A DNA stretch of 64,000 nucleotides, taken from the NCBI RefSeq assembly GCF_900107115.1, contig NZ_FNOS01000003.1:1-64000 (forward strand). Reading direction: 5' to 3'. Origin of the DNA: Salimicrobium album (GTDB lineage: Bacteria; Bacillota; Bacilli; Bacillales; Halobacillaceae). Under the pieces are notes generated by a model. That model did no database searches and was not told where the DNA came from. It was given only the letters and a program-made list of their open reading frames with translations. Made by a program: the position numbers and the translations under genes. Below are positions 8,973 to 18,163 of the stretch, one piece after another. How positions within the stretch are numbered: position 1 is the first letter of the stretch; the number at the start of each line of letters is the position of its first letter.

Positions 8973-10019
8973 TTAATCATCAAAGATATTCTCCCAGTAA
9001 AATTTAATATACTCCTCATCAAACAGTTTTTTTATATTTTTATTATTAGTTGATTTATTTACTATAGAAGTTATTTCTTGAGTATGATTAAGCTCGTTAA
9101 TACTATGCAATTGAACTTTAAATTGCTTATAAAAATCCCACATCGTAGTGTCAGTTCTTAGCATCACAGTTTTATTTAAATATAAAAACGAATTAATATT
9201 GAAAATTCCTTGCTGTCTATTATTATTAAAAATACCAATATCAATATTACTAAGATACTCAGCATATCTAGGGGGAGAAAGAAAGTTAGTTAAAGGAATA
9301 AACTTGTCACCGAAAAGTGTTTTCCCGTACTCACTTACTTTTGAAGCATGGGATTTATTTCCATATGAAAGAGGGGCGAATATTTTAATATTTTGATTTT
9401 TGAATTTGTATAATTGCTCCAATACTTCTATATGATTATTAGTAGGGGCAGCTGAATTACCTATTTGTATATTGATTGTATCTTTTCTTTTACTATCATC
9501 CTTCTTTAATATATTTAAAAATTTAATATTTATTGGGTTAACATAAATACCATGATAATATTTTCCTTGAACTCCATACCACCTTCTTGCTAACTCATAA
9601 TCACCAGGCACTAATGAGACTATACCTTTAAATCGTTTGACAATATACTTCTTTACAGACTCTAAAATTTTATCTTTGATTTTTTTCTTTGGTTTTCGAT
9701 AGTTATATAAATCGCTTCCCCAAATCACCCAATAACATTTTTTTAATAACCACGGTTGAAGAGCTAGCAATAATAGAATTTTTGGTTTGGGCAAACTATG
9801 TAAGATTATCTTTTTTGATAAGTACATTTTATTATTTATTTTAATTAACCCTTTGTAACCTTTAATGTAAGTCATGTTATTCATCAAAAGCTTGAATTTA
9901 TCTTCGTCTTTAGATATATTCAAAGCAAACTCATGGTCATTTTTATTAAAATTGTTATTTATAAACGCGTTAAATGGCTCTACAAATTTATCTGTATTTT
10001 CTATATGTAAAATCTTCAT
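8973..10019 (-). CDS. WecF-like glycosyltransferase (GT56, TDP-4-amino-deoxysugar transferase family)
   Basis: A 348-residue protein with features I associate with the TDP-Fuc4NAc:lipid II transferase family WecF: WVIWGSDLYNYR near residue 115 and the segment IQIGNSAAPTNNHIEVLEQL near residue 200. Enterobacterial WecF moves TDP-4-acetamido-4,6-dideoxygalactose onto a lipid-linked disaccharide. Here the nearest downstream genes build a dTDP-4-formamido-4,6-dideoxyhexose, so I infer that this is the enzyme that uses it. The ATG at 10019 is chosen because AAGGGGG precedes it by about 6 bases. The gene is very AT-rich and sits as an island between two IS remnants. Confidence 0.72.
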   Translation of the reverse strand: MKILHIENTDKFVEPFNAFINNNFNKNDHEFALNISKDEDKFKLLMNNMTYIKGYKGLIKINNKMYLSKKIILHSLPKPKILLLLALQPWLLKKCYWVIWGSDLYNYRKPKKKIKDKILESVKKYIVKRFKGIVSLVPGDYELARRWYGVQGKYYHGIYVNPINIKFLNILKKDDSKRKDTINIQIGNSAAPTNNHIEVLEQLYKFKNQNIKIFAPLSYGNKSHASKVSEYGKTLFGDKFIPLTNFLSPPRYAEYLSNIDIGIFNNNRQQGIFNINSFLYLNKTVMLRTDTTMWDFYKQFKVQLHSINELNHTQEITSIVNKSTNNKNIKKLFDEEYIKFYWENIFDD

Positions 10020-10119
10020 ACATTGCCCCCTTAACTGTTTTCCTCTAATATGAAACCACATTTTCTCTTTGATAAACCACGTTAAAATTCACTCCCCCTA
10101 AGACATATCAGCCTCCCGT

Positions 10120-11206
10120 GGACCTGGGTGTATTTTTTGTCGGCACCCGGGACATGGAAAACGAACTCTTCGGGTTGTGCTTCAAGACCAAAGAGATGTT
10201 CTTCGATCTCCCTGTACTGGTCGATCAAATAACGGAGAATTCCTGACGGACAATGCATGAACCGATGGTAAAGGCGCCACTGTCTTCTGCCGCCTGCTTC
10301 AACGCTTCGAGTCGCTTGATGCCTACGGGGCGTCGCGTGACATATATTTTCACTTCAACCAGCAATCCTTCTTCTGAAGCTTTCCGGATATCTTCTGGAA
10401 GGAAGATGAATATTTCACTCGTTTAGAGCCGTTGTCACGGACAAATTGAGCCAGTATCTCGGAAAGAGAACCACTGACCTTTCAGCCACCATTTACTATG
10501 CTTTTGTCCATGTGGTGAAATTATTGCAGATAGCTTGAAACAATGCCTTTAGGCTTACCTGCACCAGATGGTAACACGTACAAATCGATTCTAAGTATCC
10601 GTAGGCGCGCCCCCTCCCATACTAAGACTCGGTCGCTATGGTGAATGGCAAGCCGCTTCGCAGTGGCTGGTTCTGACTCCGGGAAAGTGGTTCTGTTCTT
10701 CCGTTATAAATGCTCATTTTATCCAAAAAGGTGGTTCTACTTAAACGAAATATTCAGGAGCCTTTCTCCCACAGATGGGTTGCTGCTTTCCCAGTCTAGT
10801 CTTTGAAAACGCAAAAGAATCCTGTGAAGTTGCGACCCAGGCCATCCTGCATTTTGATGGAAGAGAAATTTTCTGCATGATAACGAAGAGCTTCATGCCT
10901 TCATACAAATCTGCGTACACATCCTCGGGCAAGATCGTTTAATAGACCGTTTCACCTTCATCGGACGGATGACCACGGTATGGGTATCGCGGGTTTTCAG
11001 GTTGCACGCCAGGTTCAGCCAGTAATCATCTCGATCACGATGTCCGGGCGGTCGTGACCCTTGAAAAGGTAGGGAAATTCGAAACGATCTCCCCGTGTTA
11101 GCGAAGACCAGCCGTTTAGTGAGGTCGCGGCTCCGGTCATCAACGATCGTGCAAGATGTTTGTGTTTTGCAACGTCGATGCCGATGATTAGCGTCTCTTC
11201 ATTCAT
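10120..11206 (-). pseudogene. Decayed IS110-family transposase
   Basis: The intact start reads MNEETLIIGIDVAKHKH, the first RuvC-like motif of the DEDD transposases of IS110 elements, and is followed by KGHDRPDIVIEM. Further downstream, frames broken by several shifts contain VYADLYEGMKLF and then IEEHLFGLEAQPEEFVFHVPG-like sequence. Together these cover most of a ~400-residue transposase with many stops and shifts. The gene is dead. The non-coding region upstream is described separately. Confidence 0.78.
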
Positions 11207-11229
11207 TTACGTTTATCGCTGATCTTGTG

Positions 11230-11310
11230 TAAAATCCTCGGGGTGATACTCTTTCGGTACCTAAACCGAGGTCATTGTAATGACCCTCTCTATCGTACCA
11301 GGGAGGCTTT
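11230..11310 (-). ncRNA. Possible bridge-RNA region of the decayed IS110 element
   Basis: Just upstream of the IS110 transposase start lie three adjacent inverted repeats. CCTCGG/CCGAGG is at 11236-11241 and 11266-11271. The perfect 16-base hairpin GGTCATTGTAATGACC is at 11270-11285. CCTC/GAGG is at 11285-11288 and 11303-11306. In IS110-group elements the non-coding end upstream of the transposase encodes the structured RNA that guides target and donor choice. The position and multi-hairpin layout fit this, but no target- or donor-binding loop has been matched to flanking DNA. Confidence 0.4.
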
Positions 11311-11412
11311 ATTATGCATCTGGCTTCTACTCTGCCCCCCTTAAAATTCTTCATTACAGACATGCTTTCAAAAGATGTTTTTACTTTTTATACACTTGAT
11401 TTCTAATCTAAG

Positions 11413-12633
11413 TTATCTTTGTACTTCTTTCTTATAGGAATGCTTCTTATATAGTAATCCTATTATAAAAGTAAGTATTATAAATCCATACACACCTACT
11501 CTTTGTCGCGTTGAATCTCCTCCATATTCAATTCCTAGTGCTAATGCATGAACAAATATAGGAATTACATATAAATACATTTTTGACCTTAAATCTTTAT
11601 ATTTAAAAAATTTTATTATAAAAAGTAAAACTGCAAAAGAAAAAATCAACGCCAAAAATGAGTCAATGAAGGTTATTAAATATACATTAGGGGCAGCTAT
11701 TAAATTCCAAAACAGAGGAGAGAAGTAAAATTTCACCAAACTAACCAAAGGATATACAACCAACTCAACAACGCTGCTCTCAGCTAAAAAAGAATTTATT
11801 TTTTCAAGGTAGTTAGTAGCAAAAGGAAGATTCAACAAAACAATACTAGTTATTATTGCACTGGATACCCCTTTTACTTTTTGCTTCTTAGTAAGTTTTC
11901 CAAAGACTAAATAGTCAAACACAATAGCCAAAATAATTGAGGCACCTGCATATATTCTTACCGTGACTAAAAAAAACGCAGGTATTAAAACTAGAACTTT
12001 ATACTTTTTTTGTTTATATATGTAAAGGGAAAGTATCATTAAAAATAAAACTAATGAATCTTTTAATATATTACTTGTGAATAAAAACATATTAAAGCTA
12101 CACAAAAAAAGTATGATAGTTATTTTAGAAATAGACTCTCCAAAATCACTTTTTAATAATTTATAAAACATCAAAGACGAAAAACTAAATAGAAAAATAT
12201 TGGCCACATAAAGTGAATAATTAGTATTAAAAATAAAACTAATTATATACATGAAGTAATAGTAACCAAAATGTAATGAACCAACAATACTTGTTAAAGA
12301 TTCAACACTTAAATTTGACTGCCTTACTATTTCTAAATTAGATAGATAATTAAATGAATCAGGAAAAGGAGATGTTATAGTTTTATAAATAACGTAAGAA
12401 TACATTGATTTAACTAAAAAGCTTATTAGAATAAGAAATGTTATTACTTTTGAAATCTTTTCTTTATACAAAAGTCCTACCAATATCAAAAAAAATATTA
12501 GAACCGGATATACTTCAATTGGTATGATATCTACATAATTAACACTTAATAAGAAAAATAAACTTATCAGTAAAGCTACTACAGTTACGAAAAACGAATA
12601 ATTTAGATAATTCACATTTTTTATATGGCTCAT
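11413..12633 (-). CDS. Polytopic membrane protein, putative Wzy polysaccharide polymerase
   Basis: A 406-residue protein with about 10-12 hydrophobic segments and a larger extracytoplasmic loop after the second half, the usual look of Wzy/EpsG-type polymerases, which diverge too much for a signature motif. A conserved-looking FPDSFNYL segment follows the third membrane span and a GDSTRQRVG segment lies near the C-terminus. It is the only polymerase candidate in the first cluster, which also has the Wzx flippase and chain-length kinase that such systems need. The ATG at 12633, 6 bases after AAAGGTG, is preferred over the in-frame GTG nine bases upstream. Confidence 0.65.
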   Translation of the reverse strand: MSHIKNVNYLNYSFFVTVVALLISLFFLLSVNYVDIIPIEVYPVLIFFLILVGLLYKEKISKVITFLILISFLVKSMYSYVIYKTITSPFPDSFNYLSNLEIVRQSNLSVESLTSIVGSLHFGYYYFMYIISFIFNTNYSLYVANIFLFSFSSLMFYKLLKSDFGESISKITIILFLCSFNMFLFTSNILKDSLVLFLMILSLYIYKQKKYKVLVLIPAFFLVTVRIYAGASIILAIVFDYLVFGKLTKKQKVKGVSSAIITSIVLLNLPFATNYLEKINSFLAESSVVELVVYPLVSLVKFYFSPLFWNLIAAPNVYLITFIDSFLALIFSFAVLLFIIKFFKYKDLRSKMYLYVIPIFVHALALGIEYGGDSTRQRVGVYGFIILTFIIGLLYKKHSYKKEVQR

Positions 12634-12784
12634 TTTATTCACCTTTTACATTAAAATCGGTTGGAAATATTATTGGATTTTATTAATTGTAGAAAGACAT
12701 AGGACAAATACACCGCGTACTAGAAAATGATTAACTTTGACAAGAGTGAATCAATAGTGCTTAAGTAGATTTGAATTTTAAATG

Positions 12785-14133
12785 GGTACCGTCAATAAGT
12801 TTGTGTAAAACAGTAGGATGATCCTCGTAGGAGGGGTTAGCTTTTCTCCTCCGTCTCGGTTTGAGACCCATACCGTTCTTCGAACATGGTGTGCAGTTCA
12901 GGGCTTGCTTCCTTGAAGCCACGGAGTCTGCGTGTAGACCATTTGGTGTTGCATTCATCTGAAACCATATAGATCACCTTTTCTACGGCTTCTTCGGACG
13001 GCAGGCTGTTCATCGTCTTCAGACGTTTCTTGAATTCCTTCATGGTGCGCTCGATGATGTTGGTCGTATAGATCATCGGGCGGATGGAGGAAGGGTAGTC
13101 CAGGAACGTGGTCAGGACGTGGAAATCTTCCCTCCAGGATCTGGAGATTTTCGGATACTTCTTCTGCCATGTGTCACAGAAGGCCTGCAGCTGCTCTTCA
13201 GCTTCTTTCTTACTGTTGGACCGATAGATGGCTTTCATGTCTTCACTGATGGCGGAACGGTCCTTTTTCCGGACCTTGTTCAGCGTGTTCCGTACTTTAT
13301 GGACGACACAACGCTGCACATCAGCTTTCGGATAGATAGCTTTCATCGCTTCCTCCAGACCGGGAAGACCGTCGAAAATGCCGAGAAGTACTTCTTCGCA
13401 CCCCCGACGGTAGATGTCGGAGAGGACTTCCTTCCAGCCGAGGGAGCTTTCCTGACCGCCGACATAGAAGCCGAGAATCTCACGATAGCCGTCTTCCCTG
13501 ACACCGATGACGACGTAGACGACCTCGTTCGCCACATCGTCCCGGCGCAACTTCAGGTACGTGCCGTCGAGATAAAGAACGGCATATCTTTTCTGGAGAG
13601 GACGCTCCTGCCAGGCACGGATATCTTCGATCACCACATCGGTGATGTTACTGATTGTGCCAGGGGCGTAAGCATGACCGAGGATGTGCTCGAGGAAGTT
13701 TCCGATTTCACGCGTACTCACCCCTTTCTGATACATGGTGATGACTGTTTCCCCCAGCCACTGTTGATATCGCTGATACGGTTGAAACATTTCCGTCTGG
13801 AACGCATTGTCCCGATCTCTCGGTACCTGAAGGTCTTCGATACGTCCGTACTTCGTATCCAGTTGACGACCATAACTGCCGTTCTTATAGTTTTTCAGTT
13901 CCGGATTTCCTTCGAAGAACTGGTTCATTTCTTCCTTCATGATCGTTTCCAGCTTCTCCTGGACGAAGGAACGGACCATATCGTCCAATTGATTTTCGAG
14001 GTTGTTTTGTCCTATACTTGTAGACATGAGGTAGGGCATCTCCTTTCATGAGTTGATTTCGTCGTTAACTATGAGGATACCCTACCTCTTTTTTAGTCTT
14101 CAAGAGCTTTTACACAAACTATTGTACGTCATC
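12785..14133 (-). mobile_element. Complete IS256-family insertion sequence (copy 2)
   Basis: A 1349-bp element. The left end begins GGTACCGTCAATAAGTTTGT and the right end, read inward, begins GATGACGTACAATAGTTTGT. It is flanked by perfect 8-bp target copies TTTAAATG at 12777-12784 and 14134-14141. The single transposase gene inside is open from start to stop. Perfect target copies and an intact gene indicate a recent insertion and a probably active element. It sits just upstream of the putative Wzy gene (start 12633), so it may affect that gene's transcription. Confidence 0.93.
12837..14039 (-). CDS. IS256-family (mutator-type) transposase, intact
   Basis: A 400-residue transposase. The catalytic aspartates are visible in AVLYLDGTYLKLRRDD and LLGIFDGLPGLEEA, and the glutamate near TTNIIERTMKEFKKR. 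The CxxH-type segment DVQRCVVHKVRN lies between them. It cuts and pastes or copies its own element through a circular intermediate. There are two possible starts, MPYL at 14039 and MSTS four codons later; GGAG lies directly before the first and 12 bases before the second, so neither is ideal. No disruption is seen. Confidence 0.93.
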   Translation of the reverse strand: MPYLMSTSIGQNNLENQLDDMVRSFVQEKLETIMKEEMNQFFEGNPELKNYKNGSYGRQLDTKYGRIEDLQVPRDRDNAFQTEMFQPYQRYQQWLGETVITMYQKGVSTREIGNFLEHILGHAYAPGTISNITDVVIEDIRAWQERPLQKRYAVLYLDGTYLKLRRDDVANEVVYVVIGVREDGYREILGFYVGGQESSLGWKEVLSDIYRRGCEEVLLGIFDGLPGLEEAMKAIYPKADVQRCVVHKVRNTLNKVRKKDRSAISEDMKAIYRSNSKKEAEEQLQAFCDTWQKKYPKISRSWREDFHVLTTFLDYPSSIRPMIYTTNIIERTMKEFKKRLKTMNSLPSEEAVEKVIYMVSDECNTKWSTRRLRGFKEASPELHTMFEERYGSQTETEEKS

Positions 14134-14141
14134 TTTAAATG

Positions 14142-14445
14142 CAAACTTCTAACTAAGTCAATTGACTGTGACCCTTTACTTATCTGACTATATTCTACTT
14201 GCTTGTAATAAATGATTATACCATTGCAATTGAGACTAGCATGCAAGTTATCCAAGTAAATTCCACAGCAATGCTTAAAAATACTATCCGTATCCGTGGT
14301 TCACTTTTGTAGTAGATGAGTCAATATCATAGCAATCCTGGCTCAAAATATGGCACATCCGGTTTATTTCGATGGGTGTACACAATAATAGTATATATCA
14401 GTTTAAATACCTTTCCATATGGTATCATGTTAATGATTATATCTG
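14142..14445. other. Gene-free stretch between two insertion sequences
   Basis: About 300 bases lie between the target copy of IS256 and the start of the IS21 remnant. Neither strand has a supported gene, and I could not match the sequence to any of the insertion sequences in the window. It is probably original locus DNA left between two insertions. Confidence 0.45.
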
Positions 14446-14464
14446 TATTTGGCAAGAGAAAAAT

Positions 14465-16166
14465 GGGTCTTATTCATTTTTGGGGAAGAGTTTCTATCCC
14501 AAGAGGGTATACAGATAGTAAAAAGGAGATAGGAATCATGAATACCCTCTTACGTCCTCTCGAGACTCACCTCCAGGTCTTGAACCATTCGGAAACGCCA
14601 ACCTCTTTCCTATTTGTTATTGCGAAAGAAACGAAGTCTTCTTGTTGTCCTTTATGTCACCATTCTTCCGAACGCAAGCACAGCTCCTATATGCGAATCA
14701 TCCATGATCTGCCTATACAGGGAAAGCCGGTTCTCCTCTATCTTTGGACACAGAAGTGGTTCTGCACGAACGCTGGTTGTAAACGAAACGTATTCACCGA
14801 AAGATACACGTGGCTTCTGCCGTCTAAGCGAAGGACCAGACGCATGGAAGAAATGTTACGTACTATCGCTTTCTCTAATAACTGTGTCCAAGCTTCCCTT
14901 CTTTGCCAAAACCTTGGGGTGAGTGTCAGTCATGATACGTTGTTGCGCCTGGCGCACCAAACAGAAATCCCTCTAACGTCCAGCCCCTTTCGTAGGTATT
15001 GATAACTTCGCCTGGCGAAAAGGACATAGGTACGGCCTCCTTATTTGTGATGCCCGTACCCACAAACCGATTGAACTGTTACCGGATAGAGAAAAAGAAA
15101 CGATTCAAGCGTGGTTACAGGCACACCCGGAAGTATTACGAATCACAAGGGACAGATATCCTCGATTCAAAGAAGCGATGGAAGAAGTGAGACCAGATCT
15201 TTATCACATCCATGATCGCTTCCATCTCATTCATAATCTATGGGACCTTCATGACGAGGTCATGAAAAAGGTACTCCCTTCAAAGATTAGAAAGAACGGA
15301 GAACCGGAGGTTCCCGTCATTGTCACGGCCACCAAACAGGAACTGCGTCAAAAAGAAAATGTCGAGCGTAAATGGGCGCGTGTGCAGGAAGTTCAACGAT
15401 TGCGAAAGCAAGGATATTCCCTGCGTCGTATAGGTAATCTTCTTTCTTGCAGTCCTGTTACGGTGAGTAATTACTTATCCATGCAGGAGCCTCCTCAACC
15501 TTACCGGTCAAAGCGTCCGAAACCAATAGATGTTCATGAAGCACGTGTGATTGAAATGATAGAAAAAGGGATGAATGTGAAGAGGATTCATGCTTGTTTG
15601 AGCCAGGAATTCGATTACAAAGGCACCTATGGTGCTGTTCGAGTATTTGTCACGGAAACTCGCAAAAAGAAGAAACAAGGACAAACGCTTCAGGCTCATC
15701 ATTATTACTCCCGGAGATATATCCGGAAACTTTTTTGGCAGAACGCTTTGGAAGACGAAGAGAAAAGGTCGGTCATCAATGAAATACTGGAAAGGTATCC
15801 TGTGTTGGGCCCCTTTTATGCTTTTCTGACTTCCTTCCGTACCACTGTTTCCTCCAGAGATGCCGAAGGATTTCGGTCTCTCATTCTATTCGAAAAACAG
15901 AGGGAGGACCCTTTCACAAAGTCGTTCATCACAAGATTGCTTACAGACTTTCAACCAACGCTCCATGCCTTAATGAGTGAAGATAGTAATGGCTACGTCG
16001 AAGGACAAATAAACCGACTGAAAATGATGAAACGTCTATTATACGGGAGAGCCAGTTTTCCTCTTTTACGTGTGCGTATGCTCTACCGCATTCAATAAGC
16101 TTCAAAAAATTCTCTTCCTTCATGAAAAGGGAACACGTTGGCTCTCACCAAAAATGAATAAGACCC
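14465..16166 (+). mobile_element. ISL3-family element with perfect 8-bp target duplication
   Basis: A 1702-bp element bounded by perfect 19-base inverted repeats GGGTCTTATTCATTTTTGG (14465-14483 and, inverted, 16148-16166). The target copies AGAAAAAT at 14457-14464 and 16167-16174 are identical. Removing the element and one target copy restores a sequence that matches the other IS21 end at bases 60-99, which proves the insertion point within an IS21 copy. It is unrelated in sequence to the ISL3 element at 7404-8783. The transposase carries a frameshift. Confidence 0.94.
14538..16098 (+). pseudogene. ISL3-family transposase with a single frameshift
   Basis: The ATG at 14538 follows AAAGGAGATAGG. 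The first frame gives an ISL3 zinc ribbon (CCPLCHHSSERKHSSYMR, CTNAGCKRNVF) and HTH region, ending at 15002. From about 14985 the next frame continues without loss with PFVGIDNFAWRKGHRYG, the DRFHLIHNLWDL segment, a second HTH insert with QGYSLRRIGNLLSCSPVTVS, and the C-terminal EGQINRLKMMKRLLYGR. One inserted or deleted base near the CCCC run at 14982-14985 explains the break. Element ends and target copies are perfect, so this may be a very recent mutation, a sequencing error or, less likely, a programmed shift. Confidence 0.87.
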
Positions 16167-16225
16167 AGAAAAATGCATAAAACGGAAAACCTTTATGTAG
16201 CCACTCGCCTCCCTGCCTTCCTTTC

Positions 16226-16951
16226 CTACATTGGCTGAAAAGCCATGGATTCTTTTAATCGATGACTGTCGTCATTGAATAGGACGAGGTGGGAGTGATG
16301 GATCAAGCGATCCACGACCGCCTCCGTTAAAATCGGGTCGCCACATACATGATTCCATTCCCCGAATTGAAGGTTTGTCGTAATGATATTACTCCTCTTT
16401 TCTTAACACAGACTGATGACTTGGAATAATAGTTCAGCTCCCTGTTTATGCAAAGGGATGTACCCAAGCTCATCCAGGATCAATAAATCAAGCTTCTCAA
16501 TCTTCTTGAACACTTTGCTTAACGTCCCTTTCTCACTGGCGTCCAATAGCTCATTGACCAACGAAGCGACGGTATAGAATTTCACGCGTTTCCCCTGGTG
16601 CTGAATGACGTTCAACCCTATGAGGGTTGAGAGATATGTCTTGCCGGCACCTACGCCACCCTAAAAGATCACATTCTCTTGGTTTTCGATAAAACTACCG
16701 TTGTACAGCGTTTCCTGGTCAGAGTCTGCCCCCATACGAACTTCCTTCCAATCGAAAGGTTTGCCGGACGCCTTCGGCAGGGTTGCCGATTTTAATAATA
16801 AATTGATTTTACGCTCTTCGCATTGTTCAATCTCTTCCTCGAACAGCCGGAGGAGAAACTCCTCCTGGGATTCTGCTTGAATCTCCTGATAATGTTCACG
16901 CACCCAACTCAATTTTAGACGTTTGGCATACGCCTGAATCTGTTCATGCAT
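16226..16951 (-). pseudogene. istB: istB with two in-frame stop codons
   Basis: One frame of 242 codons runs from MHEQIQAYAKRLKLSWV to the stop at 16226-16228. It is interrupted by TAG at 16661-16663, directly before the Walker A motif GGVGAGKTYLS, and by TAA at 16401-16403 after the Walker B region LLILDELGYIPL. Otherwise the IstB/DnaA-like AAA+ ATPase sequence is full-length and in frame. The two nonsense changes make it inactive. The C-terminus ESMAFQPM matches the gene fragment at the very start of the window. Confidence 0.88.
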
Positions 16952-17591
16952 GGTCGCTCACCCCTTCCGTTGCGAAGAAGGCATTGTACTGCTTCATGCC
17001 CCGATGGGCCTTCCGCATCGATGGAAGATGCTGAGGAACGGCCACTGTCTCTCTGTAGCCTCGTCCATGCATTTGCTGATGGTACACTTGCTGAATCGCA
17101 TCAGCCGAGGGATGACCATAGTGGGATGCTGTCTTCAGTGCTTCTACAGCTTTATCCATGTGTTGATCCTTCAGGATCTTCGCTAAAAGTTTCAATGCTT
17201 CTTTCTTCTCAGAAAGCGTACATTCGTCGAGATACTCCTGCCATGGATAAGGCAGCTGATCAAAGAAGGTTGTATATTTCAGTGCGGTAGGCCGTTCAGC
17301 CATCAGAGATACATAAGGGAGCCAGTCCATCGATTTCTTCTCCTGGCCATACATTCGTCGGTGCGAGACGATAATGTCATCACCCTGGAAAATGAAAATG
17401 CAGTCATACCTGACACCGACAGTCACCCGTTGTTTGGCGAACCGAGGCGAGGTCGAATACTTCTTTTGATCCACGATAACGAAACCGTATTTATCAGCCT
17501 TCAATAATTCATATCGAATCGTTTCATAAGAAGTTTCAAGCAAGTAATATAACGAATGGAAGTCTTCCTTGTGCAAAAAAGCTTTGCACAA
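16944..17591 (-). pseudogene. istA: 5'-truncated istA transposase
   Basis: 215 residues correspond to the C-terminal part of an IS21 IstA transposase, including the Mu-type C-terminal domain (segment SPRFAKQRVTVGVRYDCIF). The N-terminal HTH and the DDE catalytic core, which normally bring the protein to about 400-500 residues, are absent. The 3' end overlaps istB by 8 bases, the usual arrangement. The missing half and the broken istB show that the element is dead. Confidence 0.8.
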
Positions 17592-17628
17592 GGAAGAGAT
17601 TGACCATATTTTCTTTCAAGACTAGTCG

Positions 17629-18060
17629 TTGATTCGTAAGTATCAAGCAATTCAGCGAACCTGGTTCCTGAAAATAAAGCAATATCTTCTCCCCCACTGT
17701 CAACTTAAAGGAGTTAAACTTGTAGATATATTAAAACGTGAAACCGAAAAAATCTTCTGTATCGAAGAATGGTTGTATGACACTGTGGTATCCAATAACA
17801 TCCTGACGAAAGTTCTGTAGGTCTATCCAACTGGAAAGATCATTATGTTTTTAGACAATAGACAATGGCCGTATTCATCACGCCAAGCTCGACCATCTTT
17901 TTTAAAAAAGGATGGTCGAGCTTACTTTACTCCCACCTTATAGTCCACGCCTTAATCCGGTAGAGAGATTAGATTATGGAAATGGTTAAAAGAACCAGTC
18001 ACTATCAATAGCTTCTTTCCAAAATTTAAAATTCACAGGAAGAAATTAGGACTCCATAGA
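17629..18060 (+). pseudogene. Remnant of an IS630-family transposase
   Basis: The first frame covers a mid-protein part with FCIEEWLYDTVVSNNIL and stops at 17818-17820. The sequence then continues YPTGKIIMFLDN, the second catalytic Asp region of IS630/Tc1-type DDE transposases. Degraded versions of the PPYSP..NPVERLWKWLK segment follow around 17930-17990 in shifting frames. The N-terminal domain is absent. The fragment abuts the truncated istA, so one of the two probably replaced the end of the other. Confidence 0.68.
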
Positions 18061-18163
18061 CCCCGCTTGTCAATGACCGGGGGGGTCTAATCAAGATTTT
18101 CTTTGTACGACTTTGAATTCAAAATCAATAGTTCCATTTATATAACAATTATATATTCTTTAA

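Larger units (their letters stand above)
14446..17595 (-). mobile_element. IS21-family remnant, split by ISL3 and truncated in istA
   Basis: The remnant comprises 14446-14464, the ISL3-interrupted join, 16175-16250 (matching bases 1-88 inverted), istB and the 3' part of istA. The istA-proximal terminus and the N-terminal half of IstA are missing; IS630-like sequence begins at about 17600. The istB-distal end stops matching the copy at base 1 near 14446, so both termini appear lost. The element is therefore immobile. Confidence 0.8.

Noticed and set aside
13119-14051. A 310-codon open frame on the plus strand
   Set aside because: It is antisense to the intact IS256 transposase. The composition and lack of a ribosome binding site show that it is a shadow of that gene.
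14446-17595. A composite transposon carrying cargo between IS copies
   Set aside because: The elements are nested or truncated remnants of different families. No pair of like elements with matching outer target copies encloses cargo genes here.
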